A stretch of DNA of 64,000 bases, from the NCBI RefSeq assembly GCF_016801865.2, contig NC_068938.1, positions 48,710,831 to 48,774,830 of the forward strand, in the 5' to 3' direction. The first letter of the stretch is position 1. Each line of letters starts with the position of its first letter. Both the position numbers and the translations under genes were made by a program. The DNA is from Culex pipiens pallens (Eukaryota; Arthropoda; Insecta; Diptera; Culicidae). The notes beneath the pieces were generated by a model. The model was not told the origin of the DNA, did no database searches, and worked only from the letters and a program-made list of their open reading frames with translations. Shown here one piece after another: positions 1 to 10,017 of this stretch.

Positions 1-1099
1 AAGTTGGGTTTTCGTCCCTTTTGGTCTTTTCAGCACACACACACACAAAGTTTGACCGCGCCGGCAAAAGTGGGGCAAAAATTAAAACCATGCGATAACG
101 ACACAAATTCCGGACTGGCTTGACTTTTTGCTTGGTTCGTTTTGGTTCATCTCCAGGACAGATACCATAAAGTTGTTGTTGTTTTTTTCGGTGGTCATTG
201 AGCTTGTTAACCTGGAGTTGTTTGCTAAAAGGGCAGAGATGGGCAAATTTGTAATGTTTTTTAAATATAATTATTTTTTTAAGTACGATTCAGCAAGTAA
301 GCCTTTTTAAGAATTTAGAATTCAAAAATTAACCACCACCAAGGTTGGACGAAAGTGCGTCACGAGATTCCAGCACCGTGCAAACATGGAGCCAGTTTTG
401 CAATCATGCCCAAGTGGGCTACTTTTGTGTTGACATGCCCTTTACTTTCAAAAGGAGAAAAAAAGTCCTTCTCTGTAGGACCTTGCGGGGGTTTCCCGTA
501 AAGAGGGCCCTGACCCGAGAGGAGAAGTTTACAAGTCACGAAAGGGAAAACTCGGAAAGTAGAAGATCTTTTGTGACGTAACTGGTCAGGAGATGTTCAG
601 AGGTAAAGGTACCCCCGAGGGGCAGTAGGACTTGGTAATGGGAGGAAAGTTATCTGAAGACAACGCAACACTGTTGGAGGCTGTTTTCAAGAAGTGTACT
701 ATTTTTGTGATTTTTGAGAAAAGGATAGATTTTTCATGCAATAAGACTAGATATTTTGTATTCATAATTTAAAAAGTTAAATAATAGTTACAGACATTTG
801 TTGTCTTTTTAAAATTGAATTTGTTCAAATACTTTATTTATAGTAGAAGACAAAGACGTTTAAGAGTTTTTTTTTATTAAACTAATATTTCAAAATTTCA
901 TTTTATTAGTAGCAGTTTAAGAATATTTGTTACAATGTAGTTCTATGGGGCACCTTTCATCTTTGGTTTGATTCCTTTATCTATTGAACAAAATTAGTCT
1001 TATGCTGTGCAGAAAAAGTACACAAAAAACTGCACGCTTCAAAAAATTTTGTAAAAAACATAAACTACAAAATAACCATAATATAATTTTTAAACCTAA
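1..1099. other. Gene-free AT-rich flank
   Basis: No convincing gene is seen. A short (CA)n run lies at about 33-46. The open frames here are short, start on non-ATG codons or have AT-driven composition. The part around 345-600 is less AT-rich and looks low-copy; the rest is AT-rich and featureless. Confidence 0.5.
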
Positions 1100-1330
1100 A
1101 ATGAAGCTTAGATTGTTGATATTATTGTTTACAGCGATAAAGCTTATTTTTCTGAGTACAATGACCCTTTGTACGACCACAAAGAGTTTAAAATTGATTT
1201 TTAAATCAATTTTGAAAAATTATCCTCGCGGTCCTTCTTGACAGAAAAGCTCCTACTTGACAGCTCGTTCCAAGGGGACCATAGTTGATCCATCGAAAAA
1301 ATGTTGTCTTGTCAATATTTTTTTTTTGCA
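1100..1330 (+). repeat. Dispersed repeat block shared (inverted) with 39450-39690
   Basis: This block matches the reverse complement of about 39450-39690. Shared landmarks include CTTTGTACGA, TTGACAGAAA, GCTCGTTCCAAGGGGACCAT and TTGATCCATCG. In both places it lies beside a palindromic P3 element (1705-3158 here, 38182-39266 there). The larger repeat unit is therefore block plus palindrome. Its class is unknown. Confidence 0.65.
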
Positions 1331-1704
1331 TTAAAATGAAAAAAAGTGATCAGAAATGGTTTTTAATCGTGTTTTTTACCGTTGTACATAAAAATTGACT
1401 TAGGGCTTTAGTACCCAATTCTACATTCTTTTCAAAGGTCAAAATTTTAAGTTTTATTTTTTGAGTTTGATTTGAGTCATCAGAAACTGTATATTTTGAG
1501 CTACAAATATTTTTTTTTTTTATATAAAGGCTTAAAAGGTTAACAATAACAAGAACTCTTGTTTTATAATGCTGTTCCCTGCATAGATTAATTTAGGCCA
1601 AACAAGAATAAAATATGAAGCAGAACAAAGGTTTTTTTTTTTCATTTGAAGATATAACTTTACACTCAAAATGCAATATCTTGATTATTTAAAGCGGAAG
1701 CTTT

Positions 1705-3158
1705 CAGCAATTCCATTTGAAAAGAGCCTAAACCGAAAAAAAGTTCTACGATCGAGCTCATTTTTTTTCTGGGGGTTACCTGGCCAAAATAATCCAAAAT
1801 AATTAGACTCGTATTTTTTGTTTGGCCATTAGGGTGACCTACATCGTGCTAGGGTGGTTCAAAAATTACAATTTTCGTCATTTTTCGCAAAAACCACTTT
1901 TTAAAAAAATCACACCTCCGCGCCATTCCATCTGATTTTAGCTGTCTTAGACAAAAAAAATAGGTGATTAGTTTGGCTTTTTGGGAAAAATAGTAAGAAG
2001 TTTTAAAAATCTAGCTTAACTTTTGAAAAAAGTCGTATGAAAACTTAAAGTGGCGTTTTGACCAGGTTTGGACCAATGAGCCTAGGTCTGAAAATATTTT
2101 TATCGGATTCCTCGGAAATTTTTACATATAATATTTAAAAATTTGCGTTGTCGAACCGTACGTTTCCAAGATATGATTTTTTGAAAATAAAAACTGAGTT
2201 TTTCGACACACCACGCGCATATCAGAAAAATGACGAAAATGAGAAAAAACAACTTTTTCACTAAAACTACGATAACTTAAAAAATTCAGCAATGACCTAT
2301 ACTGCCCATGTTCGCATAAATGTCCCATATGCAAAAACAGCAAGCTGAGAAAAACGCATTTGAAGTTTGTCCCATACATAAGGCTACGTGTTAAGTTTTC
2401 GTGAAAAAACTGGATTTCCTCCTGATTTCTAGAACAAAGTAGGGGAACAGCATCTAATTCCAGCGTGCCTCTAATGTTGGCAGGTCAGAACTTTGACATT
2501 CAAATAAAGCTAATTAAAAGCGTTTTCAACTGAAATCGAGTAATAAATAGCTCAATAAGAAGTGAGCAAGCAAGTTTCTATCAAAAGTTTTGCAAAATTA
2601 GTTGTTTAAATAGTGAAAATCAGCAAATTGGATGGAATTAGGAGCGAGTGCTTGACCTGCCAAACATACGAGAATTTCCCCTACTGGATGTTACAGGCTT
2701 TTCTGAAAGAGCACACGATTTTGAATCAAACTGCATCATTAACTCCAAAGTGATGAAAATGCATATGGGACATTTATGCGATCAGGGGCAGTATACTTGT
2801 TTCGGTATCAAAATTTTAAGTTTTCATACGACTTTTTCCAATGTTAAGCTAGATTTTTGAAACTTCTTACTGTTTTTCTTAAATTGCCAAAATAATCACT
2901 TTTTTTTGCGTCTAAGACAGCTAAAAGGGGATGAAATGACGCGGGGATATGATTTTTTTAAAAAATGGTTTTTGCGAAAAATGACGAAAATTGCAATTTT
3001 TCGAACCACTTTTGTACGATGCAGGTCACCCCAATGGCCAAACAAAAAAAAATACGGGTCTAATTATTTTGGCCAAGGAACTGTCAGAAAAATTTGGAGC
3101 CCGATCGGAAAACTTTTTTTTGGTTTAGGTTTTAGGTTCTTTTCAAACGGAATTGCTG
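1705..3158. mobile_element. P3 palindromic MITE-like element, copy 1
   Basis: The ends are inverted repeats: CAGCAATTCCATTTGAAAAG at the left, and its degenerate complement ending in GGAATTGCTG at the right. Arms of roughly 700 bp pair along most of their length. For example GGCCATTAGGGTGACCTACA at the left faces a matching segment near 3027-3050. A second copy lies at 38182-39266. No transposase is present, so the element is non-autonomous. The superfamily is uncertain here because clean TA flanks are seen only at the other copy. Confidence 0.75.
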
Positions 3159-3949
3159 AATTTATAAAATGGGGGCGGGGTTTTACCATCTGGTAGAAAA
3201 TATGTTAATATTATGAAAAAAAAAAATGCGAAAAATAATTTTTGCGATGCTGCACATTGGAATTTCACAAAAATGCAATATATTTTTAAACGATCCAAAA
3301 CATGCTAAATATTATTGTCAACGCAGGGAAATGCATTTTAATTTGTTTTCAGTTGATTAGACTTCCTTTCTCATGGAAATTTTGAAGTTTTTCGAATAAA
3401 TATTTTATTGGCCCCCTGATTTTTTGAGCCGATTTGAAGGGGGTGAGGGCGACATAAACTTTGAAAAATATTTGCAACGACCTAACAGTGTTTTAAGAAA
3501 AAAATATCAACTATTTTATTTAAGTACAATGTTTTGAAAAATTCATGTTATTTATGGTATAAAAGAATAAAAAAATTCAAATAAAATCGTTTTTCTTGAT
3601 TGTTGAATGTTTTGAAAACATACTTTTTTTTTTTCGAAGGATGTATTTTGTAATTTTTAGATGTATTTACTAGTAGTAAAGTATAGTTTTTTTTCAATGT
3701 CATATTAATTAATCGATAGCTGTATGATTTAACTAGGCATTTAAATTTCTTCAAGCATAAGCTTTTATTGAAAGCACAAAAACTTATTTGTGTAGAATAT
3801 ATTTGTATGGTTTGAATTTTTTGGCAAAAAAAAAATCGAAATTTTTAGTTTAAAGCCCCGGTTTTGACAATTTGAAAATACTTTTATCACCTTAAAACAT
3901 CTGGAAACATTTTTGAAGTTGTATGCCCACTAGAGTGTAACGAAAATGA
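3159..3949. other. AT-rich stretch without a recognised feature
   Basis: AT-rich sequence with many A and T runs. No gene, tRNA or clear inverted repeat was recognised. Confidence 0.4.
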
Positions 3950-4310
3950 GTTTTTGGCGGGCATTGAGGTGCTTGTTCCGGTGGGTGTACTTAGCCCAAA
4001 TTCCAATTATGAGCTAGATTGGACTTAACAGCTGGCCCCCACTTTTCGAAAAAAATACCAAACTTTAAAGGCTTGTGCCGAGCTCCAGAGTGCTCAAAAC
4101 TTCAATGTCAAATACAAAAACTTGCGCAAGATGCTGGCCTACATTCTGGCCAGTGATGTTGAAAGTAAACGCTTTAGTGGCCAAAGTGCCTCAAACATTT
4201 TTGATAAAATATCTTTTTACGGGTTAAATCCCATTTAAAATTCGAGTGCCAGCTCCTGCTAGGTCCAATCAAGCTCATAATTGGGACTGAATGCCCACCA
4301 AAATTTCATT
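3950..4310. repeat. Small imperfect palindrome (MITE-like)
   Basis: The left arm carries GGGCATTGAGG and CCAATTATGAGCTAGATTGG. The right arm carries the complement: CCAATCAAGCTCATAATTGG, then TGAATGCCCACC. The arms are about 120 bp with mismatches. No target duplication could be fixed. Confidence 0.5.
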
Positions 4311-4718
4311 AATTGAACTCTTACGGTAGTCTGGCAATAATGGGGATTTAAATGATTACACTTTGGTTTCCATTAAATTTTTGAAGTTTATAGATTTTAA
4401 AATTGTTGAAAAACCTTTATAATTATTCAAAAAGCAAATAAAATTTCAATCAATTTAAAGGCCTATTCCTCACACCAAACACCACATTGAAAACAGATTT
4501 GTTCTCATTCTAATACAGTTAAACCTCGCATATGCACCTCATATGGGGGTTTCTTATGCGAAGCACGCATATGCGAGGTACAGGGCTTATGGGATTTTGG
4601 CTATATGGGAGACATGAGCTATATTTTAATAAAAAATCGACTAAACTATACAAATTTATAGTGTTTTGGAATCGTTATGAAGTCAGCTTTACAGCTACAC
4701 AAAATTTACATGGTTTAC

Positions 4719-5455
4719 GATGTTCTAGGTCATCCGAAACTTCGTCAAGTTAAGGCCTTTGTGTTCAACGCCGTACAAGTATGAGGTAGGCGATTTGACT
4801 GTGGTTTTTGACCACAGGTCATATCCGGATAACCTCAGGGAGGTTCAGGGACTAGTCTACCGATATGTGGTGATGTTCTGGGTCTTCTGTAGAGTCCCTG
4901 AAGGTACGTCCGATGGGTCTACCGCCATAACACGGTAGAGGTCGGTGTTTTTTTACCTCAGATCATATCCAGATAGCATCAGGGAGGTTCAGGGACTAGT
5001 CTACCGATATGTGGAAATGTTCTGGGTCTTCTGTGGAGTCCCGAGAGCTACGCCTGAAGGGTCTACCGCCGTAACAAGGCAGAGGTCGGTGGTTTTTGAC
5101 CTCAGATCATATCCGGATAGCCTCAGGGAGGTTCAGGGACTAGTCTACCGATATGTGGTGATGTTCTGGGTCTCCTGTAGAGTCCCGAGAGCTACGCCTG
5201 AAGGGTCTACCACCGTAACAAGGCAGAGGTCTGTGGTTTTTGACCTCAGATTATATCCAAATAGCCTCAGGGAGGTTCAGGGACTAGTCTACCGATATTT
5301 GGAAATGTTCTGGGTCTTCTGTGCAGTCCCGGGAGCTACGCCTGAAGTGTCTACCGCCGTAACAAGGCAGAGGTCGATGGTTTTTGACCTTAGATCATAT
5401 CCAGATAGACTCAGGGAGGTTCAGGGACTAGTCTACCGATATGTGGAGATCGTAA
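4719..5455 (+). repeat. 144-bp tandem repeat array, direct half
   Basis: The phase marker CTCAGGGAGGTTCAGGGACT recurs at about 4833, 4977, 5121, 5265 and 5409, an exact 144-bp spacing. Each unit also holds GATGTTCTGGGTCTTC, TCTACCGCCGTAACA and GTTTTTGACCTCAGATCATA. The segment 4719-4830 is a diverged outer unit. There are five clear copies plus partial units. Confidence 0.92.
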
Positions 5456-6645
5456 CTCCCGGGACTTTACAGGAGACCCAAAACATCACCACCTATCGGT
5501 AGACTAGTCTCTGGACCTCCCTGAGGCTATCCGAATATGATCTGAGGTCAAAAATCACAGACCTCTGCTTTGTTACGTCGGTAGACCTATCGGACGTAGC
5601 TCCCGGGACTCTACAGAAGACCCAGAACATCACCACATATCGGTAGACTAGTCCCTGAACCTCCCTGAGGCTATCTGGATATAATCTAAGGCCAAAAACC
5701 ATCGACCTCGGCCTTATTACGGCGGTAGACCCTTCAGGCGTAGCTCTCGAGACTCCACAGAAGACCCAGAACATTTCCACATATCGGTAGACTAGTCCCT
5801 GAACCTCCCTGAGGCTATCTGGATATGATCTGAGGTCAAAAAACACCGACCTCTGCCGTGTTACGGCGGTAGACCCATCGGTCGTACCTCCCGGGACTCT
5901 ACAGAAGACCCAAAACATCACCACATATCGGTAGACTAGTCTCTGAACCTCCCTGAGGCTATCCGAATATGATCTGAGGTCAAAAACCACAGACCTCTGC
6001 CTTGTTACGTCGGTAGACCCATCGGACGTAGCTCCCGGGACTCTACAGAAGACCCAGAACAGCACCACATATCGGTAGACTAGTCCCTGAACCTCCCTGA
6101 GGCTATCTGGATATAATCTAAGGCCAAAAACCATCGACCTCTGCCTTATTACGGCGGTAGACCCTTCAGGCGTAGCTCTCGGGACTCCACAGAAGACCCA
6201 GAACATTTCCACATATCGGTAGACTAGTCCCTGAACCTCCCTGATGCTATCTGGATATGATCTGAGGTCAAAAAACACCGACCTCTGCCGTGTTACGGCG
6301 GTAGACCCATCGGTCGTACCTCCCGGAACTCTACAGAAGACCCAGAACATCACCACATACCGGTAGACTAGTCCCTGAACCTCCCTGAGGCTATCCGGAT
6401 ATGGACTGAGGTCTAAAACTACCGACCTCTGCCGTGTTATGGCGGTAGACCCATCGGACGTACCTCCCGGGACTCTACAGAAGACCCAGAACATCATCAC
6501 ATATCGGTAGACTAGTCCCTGAACCTCCCTGAGGCTATCCGGATATGATCTGTGGTCAAAAACCACAGTCAAATCGCCTACCTCATACTTGTACGGCGTT
6601 GAACACATAGGCCTTAACTTGACGAAGTTTCGGATGATCTAGAAC
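5456..6645 (-). repeat. 144-bp tandem repeat array, inverted half
   Basis: The same unit in reverse complement, with CTGAGGCTAT phase points near 5521, 5665, 5809, 5953, 6097, 6241, 6385 and 6529, again exactly 144 bp apart. There are eight copies against five in the direct half. The two halves have therefore changed copy number independently since the inverted arrangement arose. The turn-around lies at about 5450-5490. Confidence 0.92.
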
Positions 6646-6854
6646 ATCGTAAACCATGTAAATTTGGTGTAGCTGTATAGCTGACTTCATAACGATTCCA
6701 AAACACTATAAATCATGTCTCCCATATAGCCAAAATCCCATAAGCCCTGTACCTCGCATATGCAACTCTTGCGACAAAACCGAATCAGGTGGAATGACTC
6801 GTATATGCAAAGTTGCATATGCGAGGCGCTCTTATACGAGGTTTAACTGTACAC

Positions 6855-6900
6855 CCCCCTCGAGACCGTCTGGCAAATAAAGATAAGAAAGAAAGAAACC
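6855..6900 (+). repeat. Possible non-LTR retrotransposon 3' tail
   Basis: The sequence GACCGTCTGGCAAATAAAG followed by AAGAAAG repeats looks like the last bases and simple tail of a LINE. It abuts the right TA of element 1. No body is present, so it would be a very short 5'-truncated copy. The call is weak. Confidence 0.3.
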
Positions 6901-8433
6901 TCCGGGGCTCGGTCGCAACCATTTAGAGCAATAAAAATTTATCGCAATGCTCACTTCACGCTGACCACTCCGGGTGGGAGGGGCGTGGGAATGGGGAAAG
7001 TGGGAAATTCCGTAACTTCAAAAGACTCGACGATGAATATCTCGGATGGAAAAAAAATTTAACTGACAAAAAAGTGTGGCAATTCCTTTCTCCATAACTG
7101 CAAACGTTGCTTCTTTGGCTCGCTGGCACCCCCCTCTTGGTTCCGGTAATGGACGAGTTTTCCAAGTCAATTGGGTATAATTGAGAAAAATTGCTCATCT
7201 TTTTCCTGGCGAAGAATCAACGGTGGGTGAGCGAAGAGGGTTTGGGTGGGTGACGACGAGACACACCCATGTAGTCGCACTAAAAGGTTTTTTTTTGGAG
7301 CGAAAAGGAAGAAAATAAAAGCACCCTGAAAATGAGGATAAATTAGGATAAGCCAAGGACATTTGTCCTGATGGCGCTGGCTGGTCTGGTCGGGTTGATT
7401 TGAAGGACGTGGAAAACAGGGAAAAGTAGTTCTCTCCTCAGGCTTGAGCTTTTTCTCACAAGACTCTCTAGAGCTTGATGATGATGATGATGATAATGTA
7501 AAGATAATGAAATTATAACGATAGGGGATGAAGATGGAGCGAATGAACCGTGTCGTAATTTAATTATGGCCGATCGAGCTGTTTTGGACGAGGAAGGCGG
7601 CGATTGGGAACTTCTTGAAAGGCTTCGTAAAAAATATCAAGAATTATTACAGTTTCGTTCAAGTACCAAGCGTCTCCATTGTACAAAATTTCCCAAAAAC
7701 AGAGTAGCGTGTCCCAAAAAGGGACGGCAATTGCGACCACTAACCCAATCAAAATATTTGGCGCACCTCGTAATGGTCGAGAGACGAAAATTTTAATCGA
7801 TATTTGCCACAAACATGCAATCTCACAATAACAACCACGTCGGTCGTAAAAAAGCCCCACACTCTCTACACCTTGAGAAAAAAAATTGTATCCAAAAGTA
7901 GCAACTTTTTCCCGACACGGACGACTGGGGAGGAGAACTTTCTACGTGGTAATACACGCAAACAAATAAAAACATACGAGCGAGCGGCTGGGTGAGGGGT
8001 GGAAAATTGATTCCAACATGCCACAGTTCCAGATATGAGGCTTGTACTGTATAGCACACGTACTATGTGATGAAGGCAGTAAAATGTGTTGTAAGCTGCA
8101 AAAAAGAAGAAGAAAAAAAAACAAAACGTATTGACTAATTTTCATTGTGTTGCGCCAGGTCAGGGTGGTAACGTGAGGTGAAGTTGATGGATCAAAAATT
8201 TACGGCGTTCCACATATCATTAAAAACTTTTTTTTAAACAGTCGATTTTAGCAAACGATTATAATATTTTTCTGCAAAGGAGAAATTGGTATAGAAAATC
8301 CCACATATCTCTCAAGGTAAATGATAGAACTTTTCCTTAGCGCAACTAGATTTGACTTTTGTGATACATTTTTTTGTCTGCGAAAAGTTAAACAGTCGTG
8401 ACTTCAGAAGTGCTTCGGCTTTGATTTTACCAA
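6901..8433. other. Low-copy-looking sequence, no firm gene
   Basis: Base composition is more mixed than in the neighbouring repeats, and no internal or window-wide repeat was found. A (GAT)n run lies near 7478-7493. This is probably host intron or intergenic DNA. One short ORF (7566-7796) is listed separately. Confidence 0.4.
7566..7796 (+). CDS. Hypothetical short ORF, weak
   Basis: An open frame of 76 codons starts with ATG. The first 30 residues are acidic and then leucine- and lysine-rich (EEGGDWELLERLRKKYQELL), which would form a short amphipathic helix. The rest is basic. I do not recognise a family, signal peptide or zinc motif. An antisense frame of 98 codons overlaps it, so openness alone is poor evidence. 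No splice-site context or repeat copy supports it. It may be chance, or an exon of an unseen host gene. Confidence 0.15.
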   Translation: MADRAVLDEEGGDWELLERLRKKYQELLQFRSSTKRLHCTKFPKNRVACPKKGRQLRPLTQSKYLAHLVMVERRKF

Positions 8434-8829
8434 CACCCACAGTTGGGCAGCGCAATCCGAGAGAATAAAGGAATGATCTGATAGTATAAAGGTACTGTGA
8501 ACGGACACATACCGTAAAACGGGGTGACTTTGATAGCCGGGGTGACTTTGATAGGTTTCAGATTTTTCCGCAAAATGAAGAGTATAAATTAAATACGTAC
8601 GCAATGGTTTGAAATCATACTGATCGTGGTAGAGGATTGTGCAAAGTACACAGCAAATAAAGTAGTAATCCAGCTGCGTGTAAAAGGCCTAGGTGTAAAA
8701 TAAATTTTGCATTATTTTATGAAAATCTGTGTAATATTACACGCTGAAATATGTAGCCCATCAGTATGGGAAACCTACTTGACCGAAATGTCAAGCTCAT
8801 ATATGCGTTTATCCTTTCCATTTTTCAAC

Positions 8830-8900
8830 GGTCTGATGGCCGAGTGGGCTAAGGCGCCAGTACTTACTGTCTGTGTTGGGTTTGAATCCCGTCGGTTGCA
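8830..8900 (+). pseudogene. tRNA-Leu/Ser-like pseudogene or SINE head
   Basis: TGGCCGAGTGGGCTAAGGCG matches a Pol III A box and D arm, and GGGTTTGAATCCC matches a B box and T arm. The spacing suits a class-II (Leu/Ser) tRNA. The anticodon stem does not fold properly and the acceptor ends do not pair, so it is not a working tRNA. It lies inside element D. Confidence 0.6.
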
Positions 8901-9105
8901 ACTTTTTATTGTGTTTGCAAAAAAATTACATGCAGTGTGTAATATCAAGTGTTTATTTTGACGAAGGTGATGTGCATGCTTTTGCATGCGATTTTACCAT
9001 CGGATTTTTTGCTGTGTACCTGAAGAGAAACTTTTGATAATATTTTGAAAATTTTAAAAAGTTAGTTAACTATAATAAAGAAAAAGTTGATGAAAGACAT
9101 TATTT

Positions 9106-9348
9106 TTCAATTTCAATTTCAATTCGGTTTTATTGGTGAATAATCAAGATACAATGAGTTATTTTGAAGTGCATAACAGAGTTTTGGAGTTCCTTACAGC
9201 TGTGTGTTGCATCATAATCCATTTAGGAACAATTATTTCTTTAACTAAGGCACTAGCAAGAGTAAGAAAAAATTATAAAAAAAAATACAGAAATTGCAAA
9301 GGAAAGGGGATAGAGGAAGAGAAAGCTTATATCTAGATCACAGTTTAT
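9106..9348 (-). other. 3' UTR and TTGAAA-repeat tail of the gag-only element
   Basis: On the minus strand the gag stop codon is followed by about 220 nt of non-coding sequence, an AATAAAAC hexamer, then TTGAAATTGAAATTGAAA. A 5'-truncated copy of the same 3' end lies at 25270-25462. This confirms that the 3' region is a retrotransposon terminus and not a chance remnant. Confidence 0.75.
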
Positions 9349-10017
9349 TTATCCTTTGTAGATGTGTTTGATCATCAGTTCCCCAAGGGCCAGGAATTGT
9401 TCTGCCTTGTTCCGGCAGCTCCGAAACCGCGTCATCATCTCACCCGCGAGAGCAAAGAACTCCGGCAGGGTGAAGAGATCTTCCCCGGTGACTTCTTGCT
9501 GGGCCGTACTGCCGCTACCGGCAGCGACCACGCTGGCGAACGAACGCCCCCAACCAGGAGGGAACGCTGAATTTTCCGCTGGAACCGTACGCTGTCCAGC
9601 TGCAGGAACGGCTGCGCTCGTACTTCGCTGAGGAGTGTGGGACGCTTTCTTCTTCCTCATTTCCTGCTCCTCGAGGTAGGCCTTGCGCGCGACGCATCCG
9701 CGGTAATTGCCGGTATGGTTGCCGTCACAGTTCGCGCACTTTACGCGCGGCTTGGTTTGTTCTGCCTTGTCCCCCAAGTCCGCCTTTCGTGGCAGTGCGC
9801 ACGCCTCCGAGAGGTGTGACTCACCGCACTTCACGCAGCGGGGTCGGAGGTTGCAGTTCCGCGAGCCGTGGCCGAATTTCTGGCAACGGTGGCATTGCGC
9901 TACGTCCATCGGGTTCTTGGTGTAAAACCGCCAGTTTACCCAAAAACCGTCCAACGTTTTAGTCCGCCGCAGGTCTTGGATCTTGACGGTGCCGCGGTCG
10001 AAGTACAACAGGTACAG
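9349..10017 (-). CDS. ORF1 (gag-like) C-terminal part with three CCHC zinc knuckles
   Basis: This half of ORF1 corresponds to residues about 245-466. It holds three zinc knuckles: CHRCQKFGHGSRNC (C-x2-C-x4-H-x4-C), CVKCGESHLSEAC (C-x2-C-x3-H-x4-C) and CANCDGNHTGNYRGC (C-x2-C-x3-H-x6-C). A set like this is typical of Jockey/I-clade ORF1 proteins, which bind element RNA and form particles. The tail is Ala/Ser/Gln-rich. The frame is open to a stop at 9349. It is separated from its N-terminal half (12528-13259) by the hAT-like insertion. No ORF2 follows; the 3' UTR starts directly after the stop. Confidence 0.85.
   Translation of the reverse strand: MYLLYFDRGTVKIQDLRRTKTLDGFWVNWRFYTKNPMDVAQCHRCQKFGHGSRNCNLRPRCVKCGESHLSEACALPRKADLGDKAEQTKPRVKCANCDGNHTGNYRGCVARKAYLEEQEMRKKKASHTPQRSTSAAVPAAGQRTVPAENSAFPPGWGRSFASVVAAGSGSTAQQEVTGEDLFTLPEFFALAGEMMTRFRSCRNKAEQFLALGELMIKHIYKG
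10010..10017. repeat. 8-bp target-site duplication AGGTACAG (left copy)
   Basis: AGGTACAG at 10010-10017 is repeated at 12520-12527, immediately outside the TIR ends of the palindrome. An 8-bp duplication is the hallmark of hAT (also P) transposons. Confidence 0.93.

Larger units (their letters stand above)
4516..6849. mobile_element. Satellite-carrying palindromic TA-element 1 (pogo/Tigger-like ends)
   Basis: A 2,334-bp element starts CAGTTAAACCTCGCATATGC and ends with a matching inverted repeat (GAGGTTTAACTG). TA flanks lie at 4514-4515 and 6850-6851. Both a TA target and a CAGTTxAACCTCG-type end are typical of pogo/Tigger members of Tc1/mariner; this assignment rests on end similarity only. 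The inside is almost entirely 144-bp tandem repeats, in one orientation up to about 5455 and in the other after it. No transposase is present. The two long open frames inside (about 185 codons plus, 371 codons minus) exist because 144 is a multiple of three and the unit has an open frame. I do not consider them genes. Confidence 0.85.

Noticed and set aside
4945..5502. 185-codon plus-strand open frame
   Set aside because: The same 144-bp tandem repeat in direct orientation; not a gene.
5493..6608. 371-codon minus-strand open frame rich in repeated RSYPDSLREVQGLVYRYV-type units
   Set aside because: It is the inverted half of the 144-bp array. The period is a multiple of three, so the frame stays open by arithmetic, and the mirror half shows the same protein on the plus strand.
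8830..8900. Functional tRNA-Leu gene
   Set aside because: A and B boxes are good, but the anticodon stem and acceptor do not pair properly. Treated as a pseudogene or SINE head.
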